Virus record (IMG/VR): IMGVR_UViG_3300049043_000116 | Location: 1-43,677 of that record | Strand: one strand, 5' to 3' | From: a virus | DNA length: 43,677 nucleotides | In this document: positions 1 through 7,755 of the stretch, in pieces | How positions within the stretch are numbered: position 1 is the first letter of the stretch | How the letters are laid out: each line of letters begins with the position of its first letter | Made by a program: the position numbers and the translations under genes | The notes under the pieces: generated by a model | The model's database searches: none | Told to the model about the DNA's origin: nothing | What the model saw: the letters and a program-made list of their open reading frames with translations, nothing else

Positions 1-337
1 TTTTGGCAGGCCCCTATGATCCAGACCGCCCTCCGTTCCCCGCGTCTCCCGCAGCGTCTTGCGTGCGTGGCAAGCCGGGCACAGCGTCTGCCCGTTGGCC
101 AGGTCATACCTCTCGCCGCCTTGGGCAATCGGCCTGACGTGATCGGCGGTGGTTGGCCTGGTCGATGCGCCCGCAGTCCACACACGCGAAGGCGTCCCGA
201 GTCAGCACAGCTTGCCGCCACTTTCTGTGGGCCTTGTCGCAGTAGCCACGGGCTGCGGCGTTGGGCCGGCCTGTGTCATCTCGACGCGGTGCAGCTCGCA
301 GCCGTGGCGGCCTGTGGGCTGGTATGCGTGTGGGCAT
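1..337 (-). CDS. HNH endonuclease, partial and frameshifted
   Basis: The protein starts MPTRIPAHRPP and carries an HNH nuclease core: CVDCG, then DHVRPIAQGG after a one-base frameshift near position 150, then NGQTLCPACHARKT. The two Cys pairs hold the structural zinc and the DH pair is the expected metal-binding catalytic site. No stop is reached before position 1, so the C-terminus is missing. HNH genes often sit just upstream of phage terminase genes. If the phage is circularly permuted, this gene would lie next to the HNH-terminase block at the other end of the phage segment. Confidence 0.75.
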
Positions 338-341
338 GGCC

Positions 342-698
342 CTAGCTCTTGAACATCACGAACCCAATCGCGCCCGTGCTGTTGGTGGTCGCCGACACAA
401 TCTTCAGGTACTCGGTGCCGAACACTTCGTCGGGCAGGCTGTAGGCTCTGCCGTCCGTGCTCGAGGGGGCGAGCGTCAGGTCGGCCACACTGCCGTCGGC
501 CTTGTAAAGCCGGCGGAAAGATCCGCTCGGCGTTGCCCCTACCCACATCTGCAGCGTGCTGGCGTTTGTCGAGATCGTGCCAATGGAGAGCACGGCACCG
601 GCCACGTCTCGCATATCCAGCGTGGTGGCTAGGGCGGTGGCCGTGTGCAGCGTCACGTCAAAATCGCGGACTTTGCGGAACAGAATGGCGTCTGGCAT
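342..698 (-). CDS. Small beta-rich phage protein, function unknown
   Basis: An intact 118-residue gene starting MPDAILFRKVRDFDV, with a good ribosome site (AGGAGA) 6 bases before the ATG. It has no signal peptide or membrane segment and is rich in Thr, Ser, Val and Gly in alternating patterns, as in small virion or tail-decoration proteins. It lies in the accessory region beyond the tail-fibre-like genes and directly before the partial HNH gene. A structural role is an inference from composition and position; I recognise no catalytic motif. Confidence 0.6.
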   Translation of the reverse strand: MPDAILFRKVRDFDVTLHTATALATTLDMRDVAGAVLSIGTISTNASTLQMWVGATPSGSFRRLYKADGSVADLTLAPSSTDGRAYSLPDEVFGTEYLKIVSATTNSTGAIGFVMFKS

Positions 699-804
699 GC
701 GGGTTCTCCTGTGCTTCTAGGCTAGGCAGATGGGGGCGAATCCTTGCAGTGCTGCGTCACATCGCCGCTGTAGCGTCGTGACGCTAGGCTCCGTCAGTAA
801 CGCC

Positions 805-877
805 GTTCCCTGTCGGGAACAATTTGCATGCGGCCGCCGTGCGAATACCGCTCGGTACTTCCGCACAAGTACCGAGC
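805..877. repeat. Two inverted repeats in an intergenic gap
   Basis: The gap 699-877 has no convincing gene. It holds GTTCCC-tgtc-GGGAAC at 805-820 and a perfect 11-base-arm hairpin, GCTCGGTACTT-ccgcac-AAGTACCGAGC, at 850-877, which directly abuts the stop of the minus-strand gene 878-1096. The position suggests a transcript end, but no T run follows on the minus strand, so a protein-binding operator or RNA-stability hairpin is equally possible. Confidence 0.5.
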
Positions 878-1096
878 CTATGTCAACAGGCTCGTCAGTT
901 CGTAAGGAATAATGGCTCGTATTTCTTCCAGAATGCGGGCCGTCTCGGCTGACGGCTCGCCGTACTTCAGCTTGCCGCGAACCTCCTGCTCAATCCGCTC
1001 CAGGGCGATCAGCGCGTCACGCCCAGCGATGGCGTAGCGGTGCTCACGCTCGTCATCGGGGTCGCTCAGGTCAAATCGCAGGAGTGCGTGCGCCAT
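878..1096 (-). CDS. Small acidic phage protein, function unknown
   Basis: An intact 72-residue protein starting MAHALLRFDLSDPDDE. The predicted fold is mainly helical, with charged heptad-like stretches around residues 25-65. It has no Cys, membrane segment or known motif. The start is the first ATG of the frame; no strong ribosome site is visible. Codon use matches neighbouring phage genes, so I think it is real, but I assign no role. Confidence 0.55.
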   Translation of the reverse strand: MAHALLRFDLSDPDDEREHRYAIAGRDALIALERIEQEVRGKLKYGEPSAETARILEEIRAIIPYELTSLLT

Positions 1097-1225
1097 ACTG
1101 TCACTTTACGCCAGTTTGTGTGCAGTTCGTATTTGAGGTTCCGTGCGGATCGCATTAGCTTTCCTATGTCGATCCGCCCCGATCATCCACGAAAACCCAC
1201 GCGAATCGTCGTTTTGGTCATACGA

Positions 1226-1317
1226 TTTGGCCGGTTCGTGTGTCATGTGTTTTCGCAAAAACTAGGCTATCGCATCTTGCGATACTGGGGCGTGGCCGGT
1301 TGTTTGGCCGGTTCGTG
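1226..1317. repeat. 15-base direct repeat with a small palindrome between
   Basis: TTTGGCCGGTTCGTG occurs at 1226-1240 and again at 1303-1317, with a partial third copy starting near 1292. Between them, TATCGCA-tct-TGCGATA forms a hairpin at 1269-1285. The second copy lies inside the 3' end of the minus-strand gene 1262-1663, so its last codons may be affected by a reading error. The gap 1097-1261 otherwise shows no gene. The arrangement could be an operator or a recombination site. Confidence 0.45.
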
Positions 1318-1663
1318 CGAGCAGGCCGCGAATGGCGTCAGAGTAGTTTGTCTCGCTCATCGACAGAGCCTGCAACTCAATCGACGCCACGATCAGAGCC
1401 TCACGCTCAGCGTCGGTCAGCGTATTGTCAACGTCTACGATCATGTTGCCGCCGATGATTGAGAACGTGGCGTCCTGGTCCGCGAGCCGGGCAAGGGCAA
1501 GCCGCAGCCGTTCGATCTCTGCGGCAGCCTCATGGCAATCCCAGTAGTGCTGCTCGTCATCGGTGCCGAGCATATCGGCTCGGGTTTGCCTGAGTCGCCT
1601 GACGATACACTCGTTTTGCAATGTACCCTCGCCCGGTGCAGATGGCTGCTGCGGTGTACTCAC
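1262..1663 (-). CDS. Phage hypothetical protein with a coiled-coil segment
   Basis: A 133-residue protein starting at a GTG (translated MSTPQQPSAPGEG). Residues 40-65 (AAAEIERLRLALARLADQ region) form a likely short coiled coil. The C-terminal dozen residues overlap a repeat and may be misread. There is no signal peptide, metal site or known domain. The ribosome site is weak. The gap 1664-1820 upstream has no gene and probably holds its promoter. Function unknown. Confidence 0.5.
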   Translation of the reverse strand: MSTPQQPSAPGEGTLQNECIVRRLRQTRADMLGTDDEQHYWDCHEAAAEIERLRLALARLADQDATFSIIGGNMIVDVDNTLTDAEREALIVASIELQALSMSETNYSDAIRGLLARTGQTTGHAPVSQDAIA

Positions 1664-1820
1664 GCCCGTCTCTCACGCCTTCAATAGCGTCGTTCGCAGT
1701 TCCGCGTAATCCCGGCGTCCAGCGTTTTCGCCGCAGATGGACGCGATTTTGCGATGTGTTATCCAGCGAGGTCGTGATTATCTGGCGTTATACGGAACAG
1801 TAGAAACACTGGTTCTCTTG

Positions 1821-2144
1821 TCAGTCCCCAGCGCCAAGTGACCGCAGAATCCTAGCGGCCTTCAGTAAGTCCACGTTGACGGCCTTGCCGTTCTCGTCGC
1901 GAACCTGAAGCCTCGCGCCGCCATCTTTCTCGGCGATCATTGCCCACTGAAAGATGCCGTCACTGCTCCGGGCCGCGACAACTGCCGAACCATGCTCCAC
2001 CGACAGCATGACGTGCTGGCCGCTCTGGCCGAAGAAGACGTACTTGTTGTTTCCGCTGGCGTCGATGGCGAGCGGAGAGGGCCACGCGGCTGCGAGGCAC
2101 ACTGCGCAGCAGGCTGAAACAAAGCAAGCAAATGCAGTTCGCAT
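1821..2144 (-). CDS. Small secreted protein, probable phage accessory gene
   Basis: A 107-residue protein with a clear N-terminal signal peptide (a Cys- and Ala-rich hydrophobic stretch over residues 4-20, then a likely cleavage near AAAWP). The ATG follows an AGGAG site 8 bases upstream. The mature part is beta-rich and lacks catalytic motifs. It stands alone between non-coding gaps, with its own ribosome site, and a 12-base inverted repeat flanks it (1810-1821 and 2167-2178). This is typical of a lysogenic-conversion gene that acts outside the cytoplasm; that role is inferred. Confidence 0.6.
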   Translation of the reverse strand: MRTAFACFVSACCAVCLAAAWPSPLAIDASGNNKYVFFGQSGQHVMLSVEHGSAVVAARSSDGIFQWAMIAEKDGGARLQVRDENGKAVNVDLLKAARILRSLGAGD

Positions 2145-2173
2145 ATCTAATCTCCTAAAGTGAAAAACAAGAG

Positions 2174-2253
2174 AACCAAGCGATGCAGCGGACCCGCGAT
2201 GCCGCCTGCCGGTATGGTAAGTCAGCGGTCGCGGGCCGCTGATCGCTGGCGTT
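2174..2253. repeat. attC-like folded repeat A
   Basis: The strand folds into one long imperfect hairpin running from AAC at 2174 to GTT at 2251. Its left arm GCGATGCAGCGG pairs with CCGCTGATCGC on the right, except for one bulged G; a second paired block CCCGCGA/TCGCGGG follows further in. Terminal AAC/GTT pairing plus an extrahelical G in the left arm are hallmarks of integron attC sites. The stop codon of the minus-strand gene 2252-2614 overlaps the right end. I cannot show that it recombines. Confidence 0.55.
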
Positions 2254-2614
2254 AGCGAATCCCCAGCAACTTCCGTTCATGCGGCGTCAGTTTGGCAATC
2301 GCCGCTTTCTTGGCTTTGGCGTCCTTTGCCGCCGCCAGTTCCGATTTGATCCTCGCCTTGTCCGCAGCCTTGTGGTCACGCCACCAAATCTGCATCTCTA
2401 GGCTGTAGTCCTTTACGTCAACCGACTGGAGCCGCTCGCACAGTTTCGCCACCATCTTGTCGCCGTCCACCCGCTGGCTGTAGACGCTTGGGTGATAGCC
2501 TCGCCAATGGTGCTGGTCGATTTCCTTGCCATCCAATTCGTCAAGCAGGCAGGCCACCCGACTCAACCGAATCTCCAGCCAGTTGGCCTCCATGTAACTG
2601 CAATCGCATGGCAT
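2252..2614 (-). CDS. Conserved small protein inside an attC-bounded cassette
   Basis: The chosen start (MPCDCSYMEANWLEI) has AGGAGAA 7 bases upstream, which is better than an in-frame ATG nine codons earlier. The protein is 120 residues: an N-terminal Cys pair, a central LDELDGKEIDQHHWRGYH stretch, a WWRDHK motif near residue 80 and a Lys/Ala-rich helical tail. I recall similar short proteins from diverse phages and bacteria, without known function. The gene fills the interval between two attC-like repeats, so it may have arrived as a gene cassette, here in the antisense direction. Confidence 0.6.
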   Translation of the reverse strand: MPCDCSYMEANWLEIRLSRVACLLDELDGKEIDQHHWRGYHPSVYSQRVDGDKMVAKLCERLQSVDVKDYSLEMQIWWRDHKAADKARIKSELAAAKDAKAKKAAIAKLTPHERKLLGIR

Positions 2615-2646
2615 TGTCACGTTCTCCTGTGGCGCATCCAATCGCT

Positions 2647-2687
2647 AACCACGCGATGCAGCGGACGAGCCGCTGATCGCGGGCGTT
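2647..2687. repeat. attC-like folded repeat B
   Basis: A short copy of the same element as at 2174-2253: AAC-cacGCGATGCAGCGG-acgag-CCGCTGATCGC-gggcGTT. The arms pair except for the same bulged G in the left arm. Both copies have the same orientation, and their GTT core triplets lie 434 bases apart with one gene between. That is the size and layout of an integron gene cassette. Confidence 0.5.
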
Positions 2688-2923
2688 CTCGATGTTTTCT
2701 CAATAGCGCACCAGCGGCTCGCCGAGTTCACCAGTCCGCCGCCAGCTGCGCAAGGGTAGTCCTACGTCTCTCATGCGAGAGGGTCAGACCACAGTTCGTT
2801 ATGTTCCGCCTAGAGCGAACTACCGAACTTGTTCCGGTAGTTGCCGGGCACCATTGTACCGGCGTCCACCAGTCCGCGAAACCCTTTTCAGCGCGGCGCG
2901 ACGCTACATATCGGCTGTAACGA
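2688..2923. other. Non-coding gap with a small palindrome
   Basis: I see no convincing gene here on either strand; open frames on the plus strand lack ribosome sites and family features. A hairpin AACTACCG-aacttgttc-CGGTAGTT lies at 2818-2842. The gap sits between the attC-like repeat B and two very small minus-strand genes. Confidence 0.4.
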
Positions 2924-2995
2924 CTAACGCCGCAGGATCGCGAGCGTCAGGACCGCCACCAGCAGGATGCAGAGGATCGCGTGTTCAAAAGTCAC
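2924..2995 (-). CDS. Tiny single-span membrane peptide
   Basis: A 23-residue frame begins at a GTG that overlaps the TGA of the preceding small gene (GTGA). After VTFEHA comes an uninterrupted hydrophobic span of Ile, Leu, Val and Ala, ending in two Arg, which is a textbook single membrane helix with a basic end. Such peptides occur in phage lysis or superinfection functions, but nothing else supports a role. It is short enough to be chance. Confidence 0.3.
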   Translation of the reverse strand: MTFEHAILCILLVAVLTLAILRR

Positions 2996-3087
2996 TGCCC
3001 AGCCTCCTCAATCGCCGCGTCGATCTCACGCTGCCGCCCCCAGAACGCCGCGATTACAGCCTGCGCCTCCGCGAGCGCCAGTGGCAT
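2992..3087 (-). CDS. Tiny helical peptide coupled to a membrane peptide
   Basis: A 31-residue frame, MPLALAEAQAVIAAFWGR then a charged tail ending EEAGQ, whose TGA overlaps the GTG of the next small gene. GGGAGG lies almost directly before the ATG, closer than usual. It is predicted to be an amphipathic helix. The stop-start overlap is the main reason to list it. Function unknown. Confidence 0.3.
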   Translation of the reverse strand: MPLALAEAQAVIAAFWGRQREIDAAIEEAGQ

Positions 3088-3156
3088 CACCTCCCAGCAA
3101 CGCAGCACGCAGTAGCCGCCGATGGTCGCCGCAGATGAGAAGTTCTAGGGTGTGTC

Positions 3157-3925
3157 TCACGCTGTCGCCCATATGCGTAATTGGTTTACAGCGCCAAAAT
3201 CGGCCAAAACTCTAAATACATCGTTTTGCGATAATGCGAACGATATGGCCACGTTTGTTCCAAGGCCGCCTGATCCAAGGCTGGCCCCGCTATCACGCAA
3301 TATATTCAAACAGGGAGTTTCTCCTGCTTGAAACGAGTTGTACCTAATTTGCACAGTCCCGCTTCCAGAAATTTGGAAACGTGCAGCGCCCCCAAAACCG
3401 GCTAAGTATGAAGTCCCAGCAGCGAGAACAAACGGATCGGCTACTGTGCCGCTTCCCGTGAATGTTCCTGCTCCAGACAGTTTGACAAGAGACGGTGCCG
3501 CAACCGGCGTCCCCGTCGCCGTCAAACTGTAACTCCCAGCCCCCACACCATTGATGGCTGCCACGCTGACGGTATACGAGGTTCCGTTCGTCAACCCTGT
3601 CAGCGTGTAACTAGCGGTCGCGCTTCCGGTGTCCACCGTCGATGCACTGCCGCCGCTGGGCGTGTATTGCACACGGTATCCGGTGATGGCTGCCGCTGCC
3701 GTTGCTCGCAGGGGCAGTCCATGAGAGCGAAGAGTTGCGCGTTGCCCGCAGTTGCCGCAAGGCCTGGTCGGCTGCGCCGGGAACGGTCGGGGCGGTCGGC
3801 CACGTTCCTGCCGCCTTCAACTCCTGCGCCTCTCGGACAGTCCACATACCGACAGCCGCCGAACTGGCTGCCGACGCCGCCGGAACGCGATTGAACCCGA
3901 TATATCCGCCGTGTGGTCGTGACAT
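3157..3925 (-). CDS. Fibronectin type III tail or fibre protein, frameshifted
   Basis: The N-terminus MSRPHGGYIGFNRVP and the MWTVREAQELKAAGTWP segment resemble a protein type common in phage tail regions. A fibronectin type III domain follows (SLSWTAPASNG, then YTPSGG, SYTLTGLTNGTSYTV and VAAINGVGAGS). The C-terminal 100 residues are a Gly/Ser-rich beta domain. At least one frameshift near 3670-3760 separates the halves. Such proteins usually decorate the tail tip and bind host polysaccharide. The start is the first ATG before GGYIGF; no strong ribosome site is visible. Confidence 0.65.
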
Positions 3926-3954
3926 GAGCCGCGATACTGTTGTAATGGGGTGAA

Positions 3955-4417
3955 TCAGGACGCGGACAGCGCGGCACTGCGCCGCACCGTAGGACAGCAT
4001 CAACGCTTCGAACTCCGCAAACGTCAGAGTGTGCCGCTCGCCAGCCAAATCGGTCACGACCACCGGCTGACTGCACGCCGAGCTCGTTGGCACGGGCAGC
4101 GAAGACGTACAGCCCGGTGAGCAGGGCAACGTCATCGGCCTGCCAACCCAGCCGCCAGCCGTCTGCCGTCTCGTACGCCAGCCTCCAGCCAAGTCGGCTC
4201 GGGAGCAGGCGGGGGCGGCGGGAACAGACGGTCCAGATCGTCCTGCGCGAGCGTAGACTTCATGCCAACCGGTCGCGGCCAGCACGTCGGCGTCAGCGCT
4301 TCCACTGACTCGCGTCGGTCCGAGTCGAACCGTCAGGCAGCAGCGGATGCGGTGCGGCAGCGTCAGATACGCCACGCCGCTTGCGTCACGCCAGCAAGGA
4401 TCGTTTACGGCGGGCAT
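3955..4417 (-). CDS. Phage structural-region protein, frameshifted
   Basis: The ATG follows AGGAG and overlaps the stop of the upstream gene (TGATG). The first 50 residues (MPAVNDPCWRDASGV onward) and the segment HTLTFAEFEALMLSYGAAQ are clear, but the middle is scrambled by frameshifts around 4100-4250. The LTFAEFEALM segment resembles C-terminal regions of phage tail-fibre assembly or DUF4376-type proteins. It lies between two virion-type genes, so a tail role is likely but unproven. Confidence 0.45.
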
Positions 4418-4778
4418 CAGGTGATCTCCTCATACGAGCAGGTGAACACAATGTCATCGACCGCAGACGCGAGGCCCGAGATGGACCAGCCTTCCGGCAG
4501 ATGCACAGGGTTGTCTCGCGTCACGACCAGCAGCGAGGCGTCGGCAGGCACGGTCACGGTGCTGGCAATCGCCACGCTCGTCGTGCCGTCGCTGCTCGTC
4601 ACGGTGATGTCAGCGGCGTTCGTTCCGTCGATGTTCGCAGCGACGAGGCTAATAACACGCAGCGCGGCGTTGCTGCTTGCGGCCATTAGAGATGATCGTT
4701 TGCGACGCGGTGGTTGCGGCGAGACGAACGCTTTTGGCTTCGACTCGCGTGGGGCTGTTGAGATTACAGCGCGGTCAT
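4417..4778 (-). CDS. Small beta-sandwich virion protein, frameshifted
   Basis: Two readable halves join at a frameshift near 4685: NSPTRVEAKSVRLA then NAALRVISLVAANIDG, continuing to LLVVTRDNPVHLPEGWSI and FTCSYEEIT at the end. The alternating hydrophobic pattern and Thr/Val/Ser content suit an all-beta capsid or tail decoration protein. GGAG lies about 10 bases before the ATG. Its stop overlaps the next gene's start, so both are probably translated together. Confidence 0.5.
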
Positions 4779-4781
4779 GGG

Positions 4782-5484
4782 TCACATACTCCAATGATAC
4801 GAGGGCTGTAGGGTTTCAACTTTCCAGAGGCTTTGTGGCGATCCTTCGATTGCGATGACCGATGCAGACGCCAAACTTTGATACGGAAGGGCAAATAGCG
4901 CGTTGCGGGCGAGCCACAAAGAATGTGTACGTTCCGGCCGCCAGTCCAGAAATCGTGCCAGACAGCGAACTGGATACGTTGATCCATTCACCTGAATGAA
5001 CAATAGGTGGATTTCCAGTAACAGCAGCAATTGAATATCCGGTGATCGGCAGACCGCCGTCGGATAGTGGCGGCTGCCATGTTGCCGAGATTTTGCCCGG
5101 CCGCAGGCGACGATACTGCGATCGCTTGGGGATTACTAGGAAACGATGGCAAGACATACGAAATCGCGGTTGTTCCAAGCACGTTGCCAGAAGCCGACAG
5201 CGCGCGTAACTGTGAACTTGGACCGCTGGCCGTATAGCGGTGGAAAAGTAACTGCGTACGGAGTGTATGAGGTGGAATACCCGATGTTTTGGTAATTGGC
5301 CGGAACGGAACCAATGTTATCTAGCACTTCATACGATGCGGGCTGTGGCCCTGAAGCAGCGTGCTGCCAAGAGAATGTGCGCTACTAGTTGAATAAACGA
5401 CGTTCCAGCATATGACACGCCAAGCGCCGCAGGCGGATACCCGGATGTGGCTCGCGGTCGCAGCAGTCTCGGGTTCATGGGCAT
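4782..5484 (-). CDS. Second fibronectin-III-like tail protein, multiply frameshifted
   Basis: It starts MPMNPRLLRPRATSGYPP, an N-terminus I associate with phage tail or baseplate proteins. It continues through PASYEVLDNIGSVPANYQN and SSQLRALSASGNVLG to a fibronectin-like end (PLSDGGLPITGYSIAAV, SLSGTISGLAAGTYTF). At least three frameshifts lie between 4900 and 5400. It overlaps the end of the holin-like gene. With the other fibronectin gene at 3157-3925 it forms a likely tail-tip or fibre block. Confidence 0.55.
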
Positions 5485-5517
5485 TGGCGCGACTCTACAG
5501 TGGTGATGGAGTGACGG

Positions 5518-5780
5518 TCAGTTCTGCCCGTCGGTCTCGGGCATCCGGGCCGCAGCCGCTCTCGGTTGAACTGCGCATAGAGCAAGCGGGTTTGCTCTTG
5601 GATGGCACCTGAAATGTCCTTCTGCGTCTCGCCAAGCTGCTCGAGGAACTGCGTGTGGGCTTGTACCAGTGGCAGGAGAACGTCTTGCCGCAGCACCCAG
5701 CCGAAGGCGATCGCCACGAGCGTCGGGAAGCCCCACCGCTCAATGATCGAGAACATCGTGCCTTTTATTTCGTCGGTCAT
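5518..5780 (-). CDS. Holin-like small membrane protein
   Basis: It begins MTDEIKGTMFSIIERWGF and has one hydrophobic helix at about residues 15-32 (FPTLVAIAFGWVL). A charged, coiled-coil-like stretch rich in Gln and Glu follows (QLGETQKDISGAIQEQ). This layout fits small phage holin or holin-associated proteins. The ATG overlaps the upstream stop (ATATGA). A probable frameshift near 5530 decides whether it ends at 5518 or runs to about 5475. The neighbouring membrane protein, lipoprotein and peptidase support a lysis module, but no experiment is implied. Confidence 0.5.
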
Positions 5781-6119
5781 ATCGCCTGCTCCCGTTGCCA
5801 GCCTAATAGCAATGCCTTGTTACTGGCAGAATTGAGCCACCACTGAAACAACGCTTTGATGATTTCTGACAGCAGGGCCGAGCAAGATCAGCGTGAGCAC
5901 GAAGCCCATCTTGTAGTTGGCCCGCTCCTGGCGTTCGACGTTCTTCTGGATCTGCTCAAGAACGCGGTCGCGGCCCTCGTCGGTTGCGCCGACCATGATG
6001 CTGCCGGGGAACTGCCGGGCACACCGCCTGGTCAGCCTGGCAACGAGCTTGCGGCCGGCCAGGAACTTCATGGCGGGCATGTGGCTCCACACGTAGGAGT
6101 CAAGGTCTTCAACGCTCAT
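5777..6119 (-). CDS. Small membrane protein of the lysis-like block
   Basis: The start MSVEDLDSYVWSHMP is preceded by AGGAAAG. Residues 5-60 are basic and helical (AGRKLVARLTRRCARQ), a charged EQIQKNVERQERANYK helix follows, then a membrane span (MGFVLTLILLGPA). A frameshift near 5876 hides the true C-terminus, which in the next frame reads LLSEIIKALFQWWLN and ends QREQAI. That end overlaps the holin-like gene start. The basic N-domain with a C-terminal membrane anchor suggests a membrane-associated lysis or exclusion factor; the role is inferred. Confidence 0.5.
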
Positions 6120-6364
6120 GGTTTCTTTCCTGTGCCTTTGCACACTGGGCACGTCGTGACGATTCGGCCGTCACCGAGCTTGCCCGTGCCGTCGCAGTTG
6201 TCGCAGCGGTCGCTGGCCGGGGCCGGGGCCATCTGCTGCCCGAGCTGCACCGCCATGCGGGCCGTCTCGCACGCCAGATCGGCGACAATATCGGGATGCT
6301 CAAGGGCCGTGGCATTCACGCAGCCAGCAAGCAGGGCCAGGCCCAGGACGTAGGAGCGTCTCAC
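6116..6364 (-). CDS. Lipoprotein with DnaJ-type zinc-finger repeats
   Basis: It starts at GTG after a perfect AGGAGG and overlaps the stop of the cysteine peptidase gene (GTGA). The first 15 residues form a lipoprotein signal (VLGLALLAGC), with Cys15 as the lipidation site. The C-terminus carries two CxxCxGxG units (CDNCDGTG and CPVCKGTG) as in the DnaJ zinc domain. The 82-residue protein is intact. An envelope-attached zinc protein next to a peptidase and holin could be a spanin-like or chaperone-like lysis partner, which is a guess from position. Confidence 0.6.
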   Translation of the reverse strand: MRRSYVLGLALLAGCVNATALEHPDIVADLACETARMAVQLGQQMAPAPASDRCDNCDGTGKLGDGRIVTTCPVCKGTGKKP

Positions 6365-7271
6365 AGCACGCCTCCTGTCCAGTCGGGCAGCATGCGGGGC
6401 GGGAAGCCCTGGTAGCCGCTCAATGCAAATGAATCCTCGCCCGAGAGCATCGACGTGCACGTGGCGGCATCCACCCAGCCGGCTGACTTCTGGAACTGCG
6501 GCGGAAGGTTTGGATCGACGCTGCCCGAGTAGCAGTCGCCCCAGCTGTTGACGCAGAGCAGGGCCGGGCGTGGCTTCCAACGGACGCCGGCAAACATCAT
6601 GCAGTGTGCCCACTGGCCCATCGGAGTGAGGTAGCCATCTCGCAGCGTCATTGAGAACCCACGCATGGAGCACACGGCAACCGGGTAGCCGTTCTGAATC
6701 GCTCTGGCGGCATCCTCAAACGTCTTTGCAAGCCGCGACCGACGACACCTTCCGCTGTGCGGCGAACGGTTCAAGCACGTCGGGCACGCCGTCGCGGCCC
6801 CATTCGGTCTCGCGTCGGCCGCTGTTGTCGGTGAACTTCTGCCCGGCGTAGTCGATGCCGTAGTGCAGCGTGCCGAACCTAGTCACGGCCTTGGCAGCAG
6901 CGCCGCCGTATGAGCCATCGCCGCCAAGGTTGCGCTGGCCGCGAACCTCGACGCGAGAGAATGCGTAGACGCTGGCCTCCAGCGTGCGGCCGCCATAGCT
7001 CTCGGCCTCGCCTCGCAGCATGATGTCGCAGGCCGCCAGGATGTCGCACGACAAGGCCCAGCCCCAGCCGCAGCACGAGCCGATCTCTCGCCTTGCGCTT
7101 CCACGCTGGATCGCACGCGAGCAGATACTTCCCGAGGAACACGTCGCGGCTCTCGTCGAGCACGAGATCCGGCCCGGCTTGCGCCAGCGTCGGCCTGGCG
7201 AGCGTCGAGAGAAACGCATCGGTGCCGGCACGATCCGGCTGGTAGCCCATCAAGGGCAGGAAGTCGGCCAT
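6361..7271 (-). CDS. Papain-family cysteine peptidase, frameshifted
   Basis: The start MADFLPLMGYQPD follows GGGAGGGG and overlaps the upstream stop. Once frameshifts near 7095 and 6725 are bridged the product is about 300 residues and has the C1 papain triad in order: EIGSCCGWGWA (catalytic Cys around residue 66), GQWAHCMMFAG (His near 220) and NSWG (Asn near 245). Glu replaces the usual oxyanion-hole Gln before IGSC. It has no signal peptide. In a lysis-like block it could cleave cell-wall or envelope peptides, or mature virion proteins; substrate unknown. Confidence 0.7.
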
Positions 7272-7755
7272 CAGCCCCTCCCAATGCCAGCCCACGCAAT
7301 TGCTCGGCACACCTCGGCATACGCTTTCCGCAGCTCGGGCGTCACTGGCTTCACCTCGAGGCCCACAACGCCGCCCAGGGCCTGCTCGACGCCTTCACGC
7401 AGGCCGGGGAAGTCGCCCGGCTGACGGCCAGCCATGCGTCGCCATGCGATGTCGAGCGACAGGACCGTAAAGCCCCGCAGGCTGCGTGTGTCTGTGAAGA
7501 CAGCCTCTTTGCCCTCAGGTGCCGACACGACCACAGCGGCCTTTTCCCAAACGCTGGCCCAGATCATCCGCTCGGCCGGGCTCTGCGGCTCGCCAGGGCC
7601 GCCGCCACGCCTGCAACCTTCGCCTGCATCTCCACGCTCGGGGCCTCCACGCTCACGCTGACAACCGGAAACACTCGGCCACCGTAAACGGGGCAGCAAC
7701 CCGATCGAACGCCCCGCCGGCGGACGAGCAGCAGGGCAACAATCGCCAGACGCAT
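7271..7755 (-). CDS. Secreted or membrane-anchored protein paired with the peptidase
   Basis: The N-terminus MRLAIVALLLVRRRG is a short hydrophobic anchor or signal. A beta segment (VFPVVSVSVEAPSVEMQAKVAG) follows, and after a frameshift near 7590 a helical domain (RMIWASVWEKAAVVV, VFTDTRSLRGFTVLSLDIAWRR, VTPELRKAYAEVCRAIAW). I recall this protein type beside a papain-like peptidase in other planctomycete phage regions, so the pair may work together. The ATG overlaps the upstream TGA, and its own stop overlaps the peptidase start. No catalytic motif is visible. Confidence 0.5.

Noticed and set aside
2773-3215. Plus-strand open frames in the gap before the fibronectin gene
   Set aside because: They lack ribosome sites, are Arg/Pro-rich as expected for shadows of GC-rich minus-strand sequence, and overlap better-supported minus-strand frames.
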